Assembly (NCBI GenBank): GCA_951804985.1
Contig: OX638130.1
Coordinates: forward strand, 117,565,593-117,629,592
Direction of reading: 5' to 3'
Length of the DNA: 64,000 bases
DNA from: Dryomyza anilis
Taxonomy: Eukaryota > Arthropoda > Insecta > Diptera > Dryomyzidae
Position numbers and translations under genes: made by a program. Below are positions 37,775 to 55,902 of the stretch, one piece after another. The first letter of the stretch is position 1, and each line of letters opens with the position of its first letter. The notes under the pieces are model-generated. The model was not told the origin of the DNA. It saw only the letters and a list, made by a program, of their open reading frames with translations, and made no database searches.

Positions 37775-37798
37775 CTTGGAATTGTTTAGTTACGCGAT

Positions 37799-37812
37799 GA
37801 AAAAGAAAAAAG
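37799..37812 (-). promoter_or_regulatory. RpL7A: TCT/TOP pyrimidine tract at the RpL7A start
   Basis: On the minus strand CTTTTTTCTTTTTC lies 25-38 bases before the ATG. Fly ribosomal protein genes start at a C within such a tract (TCT initiator), and the resulting 5'TOP controls translation. No TATA box is present. The exact first base is not determined. Confidence 0.55.
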
Positions 37813-37859
37813 CAGATTTTTTTGCGGCCCTAAAAAAGAGCTGCTACTTAGTCTGCCTG

Positions 37860-38137
37860 TCAAAAAGGTAAAGGAGTTGAGCAAACGGAAATGGAGGCCA
37901 TGTCAGAGAAATGTCAAAGATGGCGTACGCAGCGCCACCTGTTATCAGCAACGGGCATTACTTAGGGTGAGACCGCATCACATTTAATGATAAGCCAAAT
38001 GAATTTCAGATGATTGTGGGATTTCTATCAAGTTTGTCACAATCCCATTTATAATTTGTAGTGTTAAATATTTGGTAATGCTTAGCAATTAATATTCAAA
38101 ATATATTATATTACATATACAAGAATTTCTGTGCCAA
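37860..38137. other. Flank upstream of RpL7A
   Basis: Contains the RpL7A upstream region (GATGGCGTACGCAGCGCCAC at about 37919 is GC-rich with an inverted GGCG/CGCC). Otherwise nothing identified. Confidence 0.3.
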
Positions 38138-38997
38138 TTCCCAGCCAACGCAAAAACTCCGAAAAGATTGTTTTCACAATCTTTTGCCTGAGCCTGAGCG
38201 CTCATGTTTCATTCAGAAAAGAGTCTTGAAATATACATTTTCTGATAAAAATGCGTCATTCAGACCTGATCGTAGTTAGAAGGCTCTTTTAGGAGTCTTG
38301 TATCGGAGCCTAAAAACAATCTAGCAGGGAGCCAAAAAATAATCAGGAAATGCTCTTGTATAAGATTCATTTTATATCGAAAAAAAAAGCTCCCGGAAAG
38401 GCTCCCAAAACAGTCGAAAAATTGCATGCGCTTACGTTGCAATAAAACAATGTCAAATAGGTGTAAATGTACAATAAAAATGTGTTTTTTTTATATTTTA
38501 CTTGCATTTAACGGCTATTATAATAGTAAAAAACATAATTAAGGTTTGCATCATCGCACCTCGCTGCAGAAGCGACTTGCTCTGCATTAAAAAATATTGC
38601 ACTGATATTGATATATGTAGATGCAGAAGTCTTTGGCTGTATATATCCAATATATTCAAAAATATTTCTCGATGTCAAATGTCTGCGACTGTATTGCAGC
38701 TGCACATTGTTCCCACAACGTCATATGTACTCCTTGAATTCAGTGTCTGCGGGAATAAATGGAATAAAGTATAAGCTTAAATTTAATTTTATTGCTGACT
38801 TACCATAATAATTAATCGCCGCAACAGACGTTATTTTTATCTTTACAATTTATAATATTGAATTTTGTTTGACAAAGTTAATTTTTGAAAGAACAAAAAA
38901 TAAATTGTACTAAAACACGAAACGAAATCAAAACATTCATCTTAGATTCAAGACACGGGAGCCTGAGTGTAACTTGAACTCTGGCGTTAGCTGGGAA
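38138..38997. mobile_element. Inverted-repeat element with TTCCCAGCCAACGC ends
   Basis: Left end TTCCCAGCCAACGCAAAAAC; right end GTTAGCTGGGAA with CTCTGGC preceding it. The two are inverted with a few mismatches, 860 bp apart. The interior includes a further imperfect repeat of GGGAGCC/GGCTCCC. Reading frames at 38260-38808 carry no domain. A non-autonomous DNA element is likely. Confidence 0.5.
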
Positions 38998-39864
38998 TCA
39001 TGGGCAAAAATTAAAACCAAATGTCTCTTTTACGAGCTTTTTCCTCCTTTTTAACGATACAAAAAAAAATTACGTAAATGCATTTAAATTTTATATTAAG
39101 CTCCCAAATGCATTTACATACTTCATAATTACAGCAAATGATATAAAGTTTTCAGCAAAACAATTTACTTAATCTTGTTAAAAATATTGAACATATTATG
39201 TATTTTAAATGAACTTTTGATTAGAAAAACAATAATAAATTTTGACAATCTTTTTTTACGATTTAAAAACTCGAAAAATACGAGCCATCGTTATTTACGA
39301 GCAAAATATGATTGTTTTTTTCATTGACATTTATCATCGTTTTTTACGTGCAAAATGATCGAAATTTATGATTATTTTGAATCGTAAAATGATCGTAATT
39401 TACGATAATCATAAAAAATGTGTGTAGGTGCCGACTGGGTAGTGTATTCTATAGTGATATTGTAGTATTTTTTAAATATCTATTTTAAGAAGACTACCCA
39501 TTTTTATTAACGTCAAAAATGTAAATAAAATTAAATTTAAATACAAAACGAGAAGCTCCAAGAGATCAAATTGTTTGGGAGAACAATGAGACCCACAGAG
39601 TTCTCTCTGGGTCATAATGGGGCATAAAGGGTGGCGCTGATGATATTCCTACGGTTAGTAAGAGCGATGTAGCGGCTGCTACAACGAATTAACAAGACTG
39701 CTGCCAATGTTAAAACGCGCAAGATAATGTTCTCCAGCAGTTTAATACTTTAAACAGTGTATACGATAATCATAAATATGACAAATACATTATTTTTGAT
39801 AGCACATTTATTTAATTAATTCTTAATATATTTTAAAATGCTGCAATTAGCCTGCTGCTAAGAG
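38998..39864. other. Intergenic DNA, nothing identified
   Basis: AT-rich, with ACGAT / ATCGT dyads at 39290-39420. A GC-richer unique patch at about 39590-39730 (CTCTGGGTCATAATGGGGCA) may be a decayed coding fragment; I cannot identify it. Confidence 0.3.
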
Positions 39865-40251
39865 TTATAATTTAAATTTTTGTATTTGCACAGACGCCAG
39901 ACAAGTTGGTAATACTGGCCTGAAACTTGGCGCATAAGTCATAGGATGACCATATGTAGTTGTGTAACGGCACCGGGACGAGAAGTAGGGGGTCGCACTT
40001 TGGATGTCATAAATTTGTAGCGAATCCCAGCCAAATTGCCCTTGGTGAAAACGAAGCAACGTTGCTGTTGATGTGGAGAAACGGTTTTTCCAGCTGTACC
40101 TCGTTCTCCAATTGAACACGCAAGACGATAGGTTGTTTTGCATCTGTTTGGAGTCAATATTATTAGATCATTGTCTATGATGAATATTCGAGGAAAGGTT
40201 AGACTACTAAAGTAAACATACCTTCCACGCGGTTTTGCTTTTCTTAACCAT
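39865..40251 (-). CDS. Possible small two-exon gene of unknown function
   Basis: On the minus strand, ATG 40251 opens MVKKSKTAWK, ending exactly at a GTATGT donor (40222). A 78-base intron with a good CAAACAG acceptor leads into 40143-39865, which continues in phase 0 for 92 codons. The product would be 102 residues, rich in Ser, Thr, Tyr and Arg, with no signal peptide, membrane segment or known domain. Base composition is much less AT-rich than the flanks, as in real exons. Against it: two other frames of the second exon are also largely open, so the true frame could differ, or this could be a decayed retrocopy. Confidence 0.35.
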
Positions 40252-41017
40252 TCTAAAACATCTTGTAGAAAGTTGTGTAATTATGGACTTGAAAGAATAA
40301 AAACATTTCATATGTTTTCTAATTTTAATTATGTTGACAGTTAATGAAAGGATTTTCGTTTTATGATAAAAGTATAAGTGGAGTTTACATTTTACAACCC
40401 TGAGTGCGTTTGCATGATGCTGATATGAACGCCTTTGCATGAACGTGCATGATACGCTACGTGCATGATACGCAACGTGCTGTCTGATATGAATGGACCT
40501 TAATGGTTAACATTAAAAATGTTAAAAAAGTGTACTGAGAACAAATGTTTATTATAAAATACATTAATAATGATGTATTTAATATGTGAAACAAAAAATG
40601 GCTACGGAAAATAACGCAAATTTTTATTTAAACTGCTTGACAAAACTTAAAGTCAACTTTGATATATCAGATATCGAAATAAATTCTAAATATAACAAAA
40701 AATATATATTTTTAAAGTTGACTTTTATATATTATTAGTATTAGTCCACTAAACTTAATTACTAGAAGTAAATATGAGCAAACTTTAACTAATTAAAAAA
40801 ATATACAAAACTTAATTCAATAGTTAATAAAAAATGTAACAAGAATCAAATATATAATTCATAAAAATCATTCACAAACGACTCGATTCTTAAATATTAT
40901 AACTAACTATCAGTTTTTTGGATTGATATTGAAATTGGCTTTTATTTTATAGATATAAAATAAACGTTGCTATTATGAATTTTCTGGTTTTTCTTAAAAA
41001 ATAGAATAAAACTTAAA
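40252..41017. other. Intergenic AT-rich DNA
   Basis: Short direct repeats of GCATGATACGC(T/A)ACGTG at 40446-40482; otherwise no feature seen. Confidence 0.35.
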
Positions 41018-41383
41018 GGGTATTCATATAACGTGTTAAGTCGTGTTAAGTCGTGCTAAATTGTTAGATTGTTAAAGTTTGCACCTTTTTATATGAACGT
41101 ACATTTTCTTGTTAACTTAAAAATGCTGTCAAAATGTATAATTTGCATCTAAATATTTTAGTTTCCAGTGCTTAGTAAAACTCCTAAATGAATAACACAC
41201 AATTAACAATGATGAATTTTAAACTAGTCTTAACAAATTAGATTTGTCAAATATAAACACATCTCAGAGCTTGATAAGTTGCTATTCCCTGCTAAGTCGA
41301 TTTCCATACAAAAATTGTAATAGATTTTAAAAATTTGTTAAGTATAGCCAGTTAGCAGGACTTAACAAGTTATATGAATACCC
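41018..41383. mobile_element. MITE with GGGTATTCATATAACGTGTT ends
   Basis: Left end GGGTATTCATATAACGTGTT followed by AAGTC; right end GACTTAACAAGTTATATGAA followed by TACCC. Inverted repeats of about 25 bp, 366 bp apart, with no coding content. It lies about 500 bp upstream of the deltex start codon, so it may border the promoter. Confidence 0.75.
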
Positions 41384-41419
41384 ATAATAATTAATTTGAG
41401 AAATTCGTGGAATCCACGA

Positions 41420-41567
41420 GAAAAAGAAGAAGAAAAACAGCGCAGCACGAATCTTTAGAAGTCCACCCGTTATCGATATCGATAACGCGATGAAAAAAGT
41501 CCACCCTTTGACGTTTCGAAATCGATAACTTCTGAAGTTTCGTGCTGCGCTGCTTTTCCTCTTCAAT
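41420..41567 (+). promoter_or_regulatory. dx: Probable deltex promoter: overlapping DRE sites inside an inverted repeat
   Basis: TATCGATA occurs twice, overlapping, at 41471-41478 and 41477-41484, with another ATCGATAA at about 41522. TATCGATA is the fly DNA replication-related element, bound by DREF and common in promoters of broadly expressed genes. The sites lie between inverted arms AAACAGCGCAGCACGAA (about 41435) and TTCGTGCTGCGCTGCTTTT (about 41538). The region is 330-470 bases before the deltex ATG. Start site not determined. Confidence 0.5.
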
Positions 41568-41894
41568 CGAAATTAATTTGTTGAGTTTGTGCTTTTTTTA
41601 ATTCAATTAAAATGTCGGCCACAAAGCATTTCTTATTAGTAAAAACCGTGATTAAAATAAAAACATTATAATGCGCAAGTTTTAAATGAAAACAAAGTGT
41701 TAAATAAATAATTTTCACACTGCTTTGTGAGTGTTTGTTTCAACCAGTTGATTTTCAATTGAAAATAAATAAGAATAGTGATCATTTATTAAGGCAGTAC
41801 AACAAAAAAAAAAAATACCCAGCAGAAAAATGTGTAGCAGCAACTACTGAGTGAGCGCAGCAGCAAAGCAAACAATTAGGAGCAACCGAACAAA

Positions 41895-48629
<6,735 letters not shown>

Positions 48630-48760
48630 TATTAATTAATTTTAAGCATATTTCATCATCTATTGCCACCGCGCGCCACTTTTACAGTTGAAAGTACATA
48701 ACGAGTGCAATCAGATGAATATCGTCGTCTTCATTAAGAAGTTTGAGCAACTCAAACGTT

Positions 48761-48766
48761 AATAAA
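48761..48766 (+). terminator. dx: Proximal poly(A) signal of deltex
   Basis: AATAAA 132 bases after the stop codon. A further AATAAA lies at 49255-49260, so alternative 3' ends are possible. Confidence 0.5.
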
Positions 48767-49922
48767 ATCAATGCAGAGTTGAATTTCGAAAATTAAGCAA
48801 CTTTAGCTTTAAAATTTTAAATAATACAATTTATAATTAAAACAAAAAATACTTCCAATATGTGCTTCCAATTGTAGAACATTTGAAAATATTTGCAAAA
48901 ATTCAAACATTTATCTTTATTATTATTATTACTATTATTATTACTACTAATTCATTGAGTGCCAAATGTATGCAATGCGTTTACATATCGCAATTTTATG
49001 TATTATATATATATTGCAGCTGAATGTGATGAAGTATTACACTCCAACGAATTATACATATATATATATATTATAAATTATATACTACATTTTTTAAATA
49101 TTACTACAGCTATTTAGAACTGACTAGTTTAGTAGACACTGTATTAAGTAAGCCTATGAATATTATATATATTAATTTACATTTTTTATTTTGTAATGTG
49201 TGCATTTCCAGCAAAACTGTGCCTTAAATAATTTACAAGCAAATACTACAAATCAATAAAATACAATAAACATACAAAAAAATTAACAAAATAAAATTCC
49301 ACAAAATACCAAAATCAGCTACTGTTCAAGTTAAGCAAGTCGCAAAGTCATTGAGGCATCATCATCAGCAAATTGAGTTCAAATGCAAGGTCTCTTGTCT
49401 GCCATTTAAATCAGAAACACACTCAGCTCTTTTTCCACAGAAACGCCTGATGCTAATGCTGTTGCTGCTGCTCATTGACAAGTGTCCGCGTGTCCTAATA
49501 GGGGAAGTCTTGCAGCGAAGGTTGCAATGTGTGATGTCACCATAAAGTCACTGCCAACGCAATGCAGAAATCTACAAAAAATATTGCTTTATTTAAATTA
49601 AAAGATGCTGCAGACAATATTGTCCCTACAACAACAGTTGTGCCATTTGGCAGACGATCGACGCTCAATTTGGAATTCCTGCTCTCCTTGTGCTGCTTAC
49701 AACGTTTGTATTTTATTCAATTGCAACTTGAAAGTAATAAATGCAGGACATGTTGGTGAGTTGGCGCTGTTTTATGTTTTTGCGGGTTCAGTTTGTGTTT
49801 TTTTTTTGCATTTGTTTTCAGTGAGCAGGGTTCGGAAATTTTTGTAAAAATAAAAATTATTAAATTTAAAGACTTGCCAATGAAACAGATATGTTTTCTT
49901 GTTGGGTTGGTTTAATTATAAT
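48767..49922. other. Possible distal deltex 3' UTR and downstream flank
   Basis: 48767-49260 is AT-rich with a second AATAAA at 49255. 49330-49850 is less AT-rich and unique, but its reading frames (49351-49847) overlap in different frames without domains, so I do not call a gene. Confidence 0.35.
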
Positions 49923-50230
49923 CAGCGACCGCAATGTACCGGAATCATAACCGGTACCGGTATCGGTACCGTTTGGATTTTTGGAACCGGAATCGAAACC
50001 TTAATTAAAAATGTGTGGAGCAGGAACCGAAATTGAAAACCATATGTTTTTTTTTCGTACCGGAATCTATATTCCTTATGGTTTAAGTACATGTGAGGGA
50101 CCTCAAAGAACCGTTTTGATTTTTGGAACTGTAAACATTATTGATATAATGTGTGAAACCGGAATTGGAACCGGAAACACTATCTTGGAACCAAAACCGA
50201 AACCGATATTCCAAAGAGATTTAGTCCCTG
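49923..50230. mobile_element. hAT-type MITE with GGAACCGGAA interior and perfect 8-bp target duplication
   Basis: Starts CAGCGAC, ends GTCCCTG, flanked on both sides by ATTATAAT (49915-49922 and 50231-50238, exact). The interior is rich in ACCGGTACCGG / GGAACCGGAA(T) repeats. A related ACCGAAA/CGGAA-rich patch is at about 51600-51710. The 76-codon frame at 50011-50241 is a repeat product. Confidence 0.8.
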
Positions 50231-50238
50231 ATTATAAT

Positions 50239-50689
50239 TAAAAACGAAACGAACCAGTTTTATTAAACAAACGTAAAATAGACTAGTACAGATTTTCAGT
50301 TCGAAACTACACATTGTTGTTATCAAATCTATTTTCTCTATATTTTAGAGGCATGTTACAATTTTCAAAACGAATTTCTTTCAATTTTGTAATTAGATTT
50401 CTATTAGACAAATTTCGAATTCGTTTTCTCCACACTAAAATTGTTTTTTAAATAACTTAAAATTGCTTGTATTTAACTTGAGCAATTTCAAATCGTTTGA
50501 AAAACAATATTTTGTATTAATCTTCTTCAAAATATGTTACTTTTTATACTTCATTTTAATTCAAAATTGTTTGATAAGAAATATGAATGCAACATCAAGA
50601 GAAATTCGTTCAACAACTAGTACATGCTCGATATTTTGTATTATCATAAATCAAATAATAAATTAAAGTATTCCCAACTCTTCCCAACA
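50239..50689. other. Intergenic AT-rich DNA, nothing identified
   Basis: No feature seen; the frame at 50463-50666 has no support. Confidence 0.3.
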
Positions 50690-51170
50690 GATGTTACTTT
50701 GGACTCAGTAATCAAGTGCGAAATAGTGCCCTCATTCGAAAACCAAAATTATGTTCTATAAGTCGCTCATCACGCCAATCTTCTATGGAGCAGAGTCCTG
50801 TACGCTAGCTAACACCGATGAGCGTGCTTTAGGAGCGTTCGAGATAAAGATTCTTTTTCGGAAGTCTATGGCCTGATATACGTTGAAAACCAGATGGAAA
50901 GATGACCTTTATAAACCATGATTAAAATTTAGTGCTTTCGCTGGATTATGAGCGTATAAATTAAAATACTTCAGCAATGGTCAACGTAGGAGAGAGATGC
51001 GTATCTTCGATGGAACGACGGATGGAGCGAGAAAATATGTCGGCGCTTGGATTGTACAACTGTCGTCACCGTAAAGCAGAAGCGATTAGCGAAATATATT
51101 AGCTGCGGAGTAAACACCAAAAATGAGTTCTAATGGCCAACCGACTATGTAAGTATTAACTAAATAAACC
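50690..51170 (+). pseudogene. Decayed non-LTR retrotransposon (reverse transcriptase C-terminal region)
   Basis: In one frame 50746-50876 reads FYKSLITPIFYGAESCTLAN then TDERALGAFEIKILF, matching the pattern YKxLIxPxxxYGxExWTL...DxxxLxxFExKxLR that follows the reverse transcriptase core of many LINE elements. Downstream pieces in shifted frames include a WNDGW-like segment. Stops and frameshifts are frequent, so it is inactive. Confidence 0.6.
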
Positions 51171-51194
51171 GAATATTATTACAAGGTTTCCCGA

Positions 51195-51560
51195 GTAGAA
51201 ATTGGTTAAAGTTATTTCGCATCCGTCCCTGATCAGAATACGATAAGGCTTCCCTCCCAAATACCAACTGAAATGATCAGGGTAATCCTAATTTCAAAGC
51301 CACATAAGGAAACCTGACCCATCCTTCATAAAAAATCGAATTCGGTAATTTGGTAAAAGCAATTTCTGAAGAATTTAAATATACATGGGATTATATAACG
51401 TTCGGATAAGGGTAAGATCAGGAAGCTTGATCAGGCAACCTGTTAAGAATAGAACTCTGAATAGCGTCACCTTTTGAATCAGGCACTGATGTGTAAACCT
51501 GATCATTACCTTATTTGAAATCAGGGAAACCTGATCAGACAATGATTGCATCTAGAACTA
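51195..51560. repeat. GATCAGG-rich dispersed repeat, uninterrupted copy
   Basis: Contains AGATCAGGAAGCTTGATCAGG, TGAATCAGGCACTGATGTG and AACCTGATCATTACCTTATT. The same order of blocks at 56150-56430 is split by a MITE exactly inside GGCACTG-TGATGT, so this is the empty-site version. Confidence 0.65.
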
Positions 51561-52154
51561 AATTTCCATTTGGGTTGAGGACTACTTAATTTTAAATAGT
51601 AATTGACCTATTTCGGTGGAAAGTGAAATCGGAACGATGAAAACCGTTTAATTTTTGAAACCGAAAATACAGAATTAAAACGATGTCCAAGACCGATACA
51701 AACTGTTTTTATTTTATATCGTCTTAAAATCAGTTTTTAAAAAAGTATTATAAAAGATAGAAAAATATATTTTTTTATTAAAATTATAATTAACATTTTA
51801 GGCAATTAACTATTAATTATTGTGTCAGTAAACTAATTAGGTTTTTTGTTTAATATATTGGGAATATGTAGGATGGGCGGGCAACTTGGGCTGACCAGAA
51901 CAAATTTAATTTTAATGTGGAATATCGTTGTTATAACCTAAAAATTATGTGTTGTATGAAGATCTTTTCGGAAATATTGTCATATTTTGGTAGTGCAAAA
52001 CTTTCGTTTAAAGTTGAAGTCTGCTAAACTAACCAACTTGGTCTGACTGGACCACATACCAAATGCAAAGTGAAAGGATGTAAGCATTTTTCCTCGAAAT
52101 AATTTGATTCCCTAGAATAATGGGCGCGAGAAAGAGTTTGAAATATTACAGAGC
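51561..52154. other. Intergenic DNA
   Basis: Apart from a small CCGAAA-rich patch at 51600-51710 nothing is recognised. Confidence 0.3.
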
Positions 52155-52345
52155 AATGCAGAGCCGCGGTAGCTCAGTGGTTAGGACTGCGAGCCGAAAG
52201 GTCCCCGGTTCATGTCTGGACTGGGGCTAACAACATCTTTTCATAGAAATATTTTTCTATACCGCGCTACCTCTCGGCAGTAAATGGCAAACCTACAAGA
52301 GTAAATTATTGCCATGAATTGCTGTCACCCGAGTTGAATTGTTGA
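52155..52345 (+). mobile_element. tRNA-derived SINE, full-headed copy
   Basis: The head has an exact pol III A box (TAGCTCAGTGG at 52169-52179) and a B-box-like GGTTCATGTCT about 30 bases later, inside tRNA-like sequence GAGCCGCGGTAGCTCAGTGG. The body (TCTTTTCATAGAAATATTTT, CGCTACCTCTCGGCAGTAAA, CAAACCTACAAGAGTAAA, GCTGTCACCCGAG) is shared with two minus-strand copies at 9350-9535 and 9690-9862. A tRNA gene is ruled out by the imperfect arms and the long non-tRNA body. Confidence 0.8.
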
Positions 52346-52539
52346 ACCGAGGAAATATTCGAAAACAAAAATAGAAAGCATTTGTATCAAGCATTATGAA
52401 ATCATTATTTCATCATGGTATCGAGGCACCATTTAAAAAGCAAAGAGCGAGAGTTTTGGAATCGGGCAGCATTTAAAAAGGAAAGAGTGGGAGTTTTGAA
52501 ATTACTCGATCAAATTAAACCCGTTCTAGATAAAACCAG

Positions 52540-53038
52540 TTGGGAAGGTTAGATAACATGGGAAATTTTAAAGTTGGGGTATTTTATAGTAGGTGTTATT
52601 ATGATAGTTACGATTATCAAAATTATAGTCTGTCTAAGCCGACTATAAATACCCTACACATATGTGTGGTTACCATTCAAAGTGGTATATAGGTCACCAG
52701 GATATACGAATCCTGAAAATAACTACAAACTTTCAATCGCTGAAAAATGTCCATTCATTAGATACCAATATTTACAAATGGGTAGGTGTACCGAATTTCG
52801 ATTTGTTTTCATGTATTTGAGCATGATGCCAATATATATTTGGACAAAAAAGTTTACCTAAATTATAAGTTTCATTCATCTAACTCTAGGAATTTCACAG
52901 ACACACAGACGGACATCGCTAAATCGGATGCTGATCAAGAATATATATAATTTTCTATACCGGAGATGCTTTCTTCTGGGTTTTACAAACGGCGTACCAA
53001 ACTGAATATACCCTTTCACTCTTAGTGTAGGGTATAAA
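52540..53038 (-). mobile_element. Dispersed repeat starting TATACCCTACACTAAGAGTG, copy 3 (internally deleted)
   Basis: Inverted copy bounded by CCAGTTGGGAAGGTTAGA and CACTCTTAGTGTAGGGTATA. It lacks about 200 bp of interior present in the other two copies, and most of the CTGT microsatellite. Confidence 0.75.
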
Positions 53039-53540
53039 AATAACTATAAAGGCTTTCTTGAATGAAATGGCTAGTTTTACTTCTACAAAACAATGGGAAA
53101 ATTGGTTAAAAATGATGTTATAGGTGAGATTTAAAATGATTTTTGAAAACCAAATATTCAAACTTTTAAAATGTTGTTGGTGACTTTTAAATTAAAGATC
53201 CTTAAAACAAAACTGCTCAAAAAACGATTTTGTTTTATATAAGCGGAACTAAATCCGCCGTAAAATGAATTGGCTTAAGAACCCTGCTCAAAAGTAAAAT
53301 TTTATGAACTTTAAAAAAGTTGTATTTAGTTTTTATGCAGCAGTGCCAAAAATGGGCATCAGACCCTGTAACACTAAAATGGTTTACGTTATTTGCACAA
53401 ATGCGTAAATGACAATAAAATATAAAATAAAAATAAATTAATTTAAAAGAAATTGCAAAAACATCATCTCATCATATGTAAGTTAAACGCAAAACAAGTT
53501 TGTGCAATATTGACAATTTTCCAATAATGCCTGCTGAGCT
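53039..53540. other. Intergenic flank upstream of the 53624 promoter
   Basis: AT-rich; no feature seen. Confidence 0.3.
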
Positions 53541-53621
53541 GAGCGCACGCACTACACTTGGCTTCGATCCGAGATCGATCTGAACAGAGTCTAAAATGTG
53601 CAACAAATGCAGTTGCATTCA

Positions 53622-53656
53622 TCAGTTAAACGTTCGCGCTCAATACCGTCGGTTCT
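53622..53656 (+). promoter_or_regulatory. Inr + DPE core promoter
   Basis: TCAGTT at 53622-53627 fits the fly initiator (TCA+1GTT, A+1 = 53624). GGTTCT at 53651-53656, exactly +28 to +33, fits the downstream promoter element RGWYVT at all six positions. There is no TATA box 30 bases upstream. The flanking sequence is less AT-rich than its surroundings. Confidence 0.6.
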
Positions 53657-54128
53657 GGCTGAAAACATCACTCCCTGCAATAAATTGAAATATACATCAC
53701 TATTTAAAAAATATAAAGTTTTACAAAAAATTAAAAATATAAAGTGCTAAATATAAAAAAAGTGCAAAATTACTATTGAAATATTAACTATTCAAAAATT
53801 CGCTTTTGAAATATTAACTGTTTTACATTTAAATACAAAATTTCGAAAACATTCAAGGCTCATCAATAATTACATTAGATACTTTTGACTCTATATAGTA
53901 TCGATCGAGTTATAGTTGCTCTAAACAAATAAAACTACGTGTTCTATTGTTCGTGTCAACCACAAATCAATCAATTTCTTGTGTGTTTTTGTGTTTGCTG
54001 TGTGCAAAAAACTACAACGAAATATCATAGAAGTCAATGCTAAATTGAAATATCACTGCAATACTATTTACAGCTGCTATAAAAAAGAAGATTTAAGCCA
54101 GAAAACGCTTGGCGGTTGCTGCAATTAG
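53624..54128 (+). other. Non-coding first exon (5' UTR) of an unidentified gene
   Basis: From the Inr at 53624 to a strong GTAAGA donor at 54129. All frames contain stops, so it would be 5' UTR. It precedes the coding exon at 57547 by a 3.4-kb intron. The exon is inferred from promoter and donor signals only. Confidence 0.45.
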
Positions 54129-55128
54129 GTAAGACGATCTTTTTGGTAGGGTGTGGCATACCATGTTTATACTATATATTTATTGTGTTCGTTCTATTAT
54201 ATAGGCTAATATGTAGGTTGATACATTTGAGATTAACAGATAAATTGTTAGTAAGATTGATTTATGGTTTAATTGTTGCTAATTTTAATGGGCTTTAAAA
54301 TGGATGTAATAGATAATGACAGGCTTGGACTTTAGAATGATTAATACGGGTATTGTGTGGTATATATAAAAAGCTGTAGAAGTAAAGCTACATTTATTTA
54401 TCTTGCAATTTCTTATAATTTCACAAAAATATTGGCTACATCGATCAGAATACATTAATCTAATGTAAGACATTCTAAATTTAAGAATTTTTCAATGGAA
54501 GAGTTTTATTTCAAATTATGAACTTCAGAAAATTTTTTTGAATAATATGTATTTATAAAACGACTGAATTTGATAAAGCTGTTTTGAAAATCGTAAAAAA
54601 ATCTGTATATAAATGTTTTTAAAATTAAAAAAAAAATTAAAAAATATGTCTTGTAGATTAATAGAATAAATGTTGTACAAAAATAATGAATAAATAGGTA
54701 GATCTTAAGTAATTTGCATAATTAGTTAGATATTATCCCAGTCTGCCATTCGTTTCGATATTAATGCGAGAACGATACGATATGTCCCAGAATTCGATTC
54801 GAATCACTTTTCGGTCTATTAGAACGTACTAAATTGGATGTATAGATCGATAAGACACATCGCAGTTTTTTTCGAAATGAGCATAAAACAATTCTGGATC
54901 AATATCTCATCGAATAGTGCAGTGTTATCGAGATTGAATAGAAAAATATTGCGATATCGATGTAAAAAATGTTAAAATATCGTAGCATGTCATAAAATTG
55001 TATAGTACAATAAATTTTAGTAGCGATAAAACAATGATATCGAACATTTTTATCGAAGTTAGTTCGAGAAAAGAGAATCTCCGAAACATGGTATATTGAG
55101 ATGGTTCTAAATTAAATACATATCGTCA
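54129..55128. other. Intronic AT-rich DNA
   Basis: Scattered ATCGAT-containing phrases (ATATCG, TATCGA) at 54750-55060 that recur at about 58990-59200. No gene; frames at 54116-54473 unsupported. Confidence 0.35.
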
Positions 55129-55720
55129 CTGTTATGCCAAAGGGACGAATGGGCATTTTTAAAAATGTTGGGAAATCAAATTTTAAAGTTTGAAGTGCTT
55201 TAAAAATTAGTAAATTTTTTTTTAAATTTTTTTCTGTTATTTTGGTTTATTCATTAATTACTATAACGTAACTAAAATATCTTTGGATTTAGACAACTAA
55301 CTGAATTATAAATACAGATTTCGTGAGGCTATATCCTGACCAAATCGCAAATATTTTTGTTTTTTATGCTATAACTTTTTATTAGCGCAAGATAAAATAG
55401 TAATGTAAAGGCATTAGTTTTTTCATTTTAAAGCACCTATCGATTTTGTCAAACATTTTTCTTGCTAATGATAAAAATTCAAAAAAATATTTTAAAATAA
55501 TTATGATGATCAATAGGTGCTTTAAAAACAAACAATGAATGCCTTTACAACAATATTTTATCTTATACCAATAAAAAGTTATGGCAAAAAAACGAAAAGA
55601 TTCGCCCTTTTGGCATGACAATATTTTCAATTTTTCCAATTCGCCTTTTTGGTTTTGTCCTTTATGGCTAGAAATAACCAACAAAACCACACACGATTTT
55701 GGCACAGTGTACATTAAAAA
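55129..55720. mobile_element. Palindromic GTCATGCCAAAAGGGCGAAT element, copy 2
   Basis: Inverted relative to 23191-24030. It has GTTATGCCAAAGGGACGAAT at the left, the block TATCCTGACCAAATCGCAAA, inner arms GCACCTATCGAT / ATCAATAGGTGC, and ATTCGCCCTTTTGGCATGAC near 55600. Only one inner palindrome here versus two at the other locus. Confidence 0.7.
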
Positions 55721-55902
55721 ATGTAAAAAAAAAAACGCAAATATCAAATCGAATTAAGAAGTAAAACTCATCAATTAGAATTCAATTATCCTTAGTAAAA
55801 ATGTACTCTATTAGGGAAGAGATGCTCATGACCAGATAATGTTTGTCATGTAACTGCTCGGGTTATGACAAGGTAAAAATACAATGATCAGTTCCCGATC
55901 AT

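Noticed and set aside
52160..52232. Functional tRNA gene
   Set aside because: A box is perfect, but the B box is degenerate, the arms do not pair fully, and the sequence continues into a body shared with two other repeat copies.
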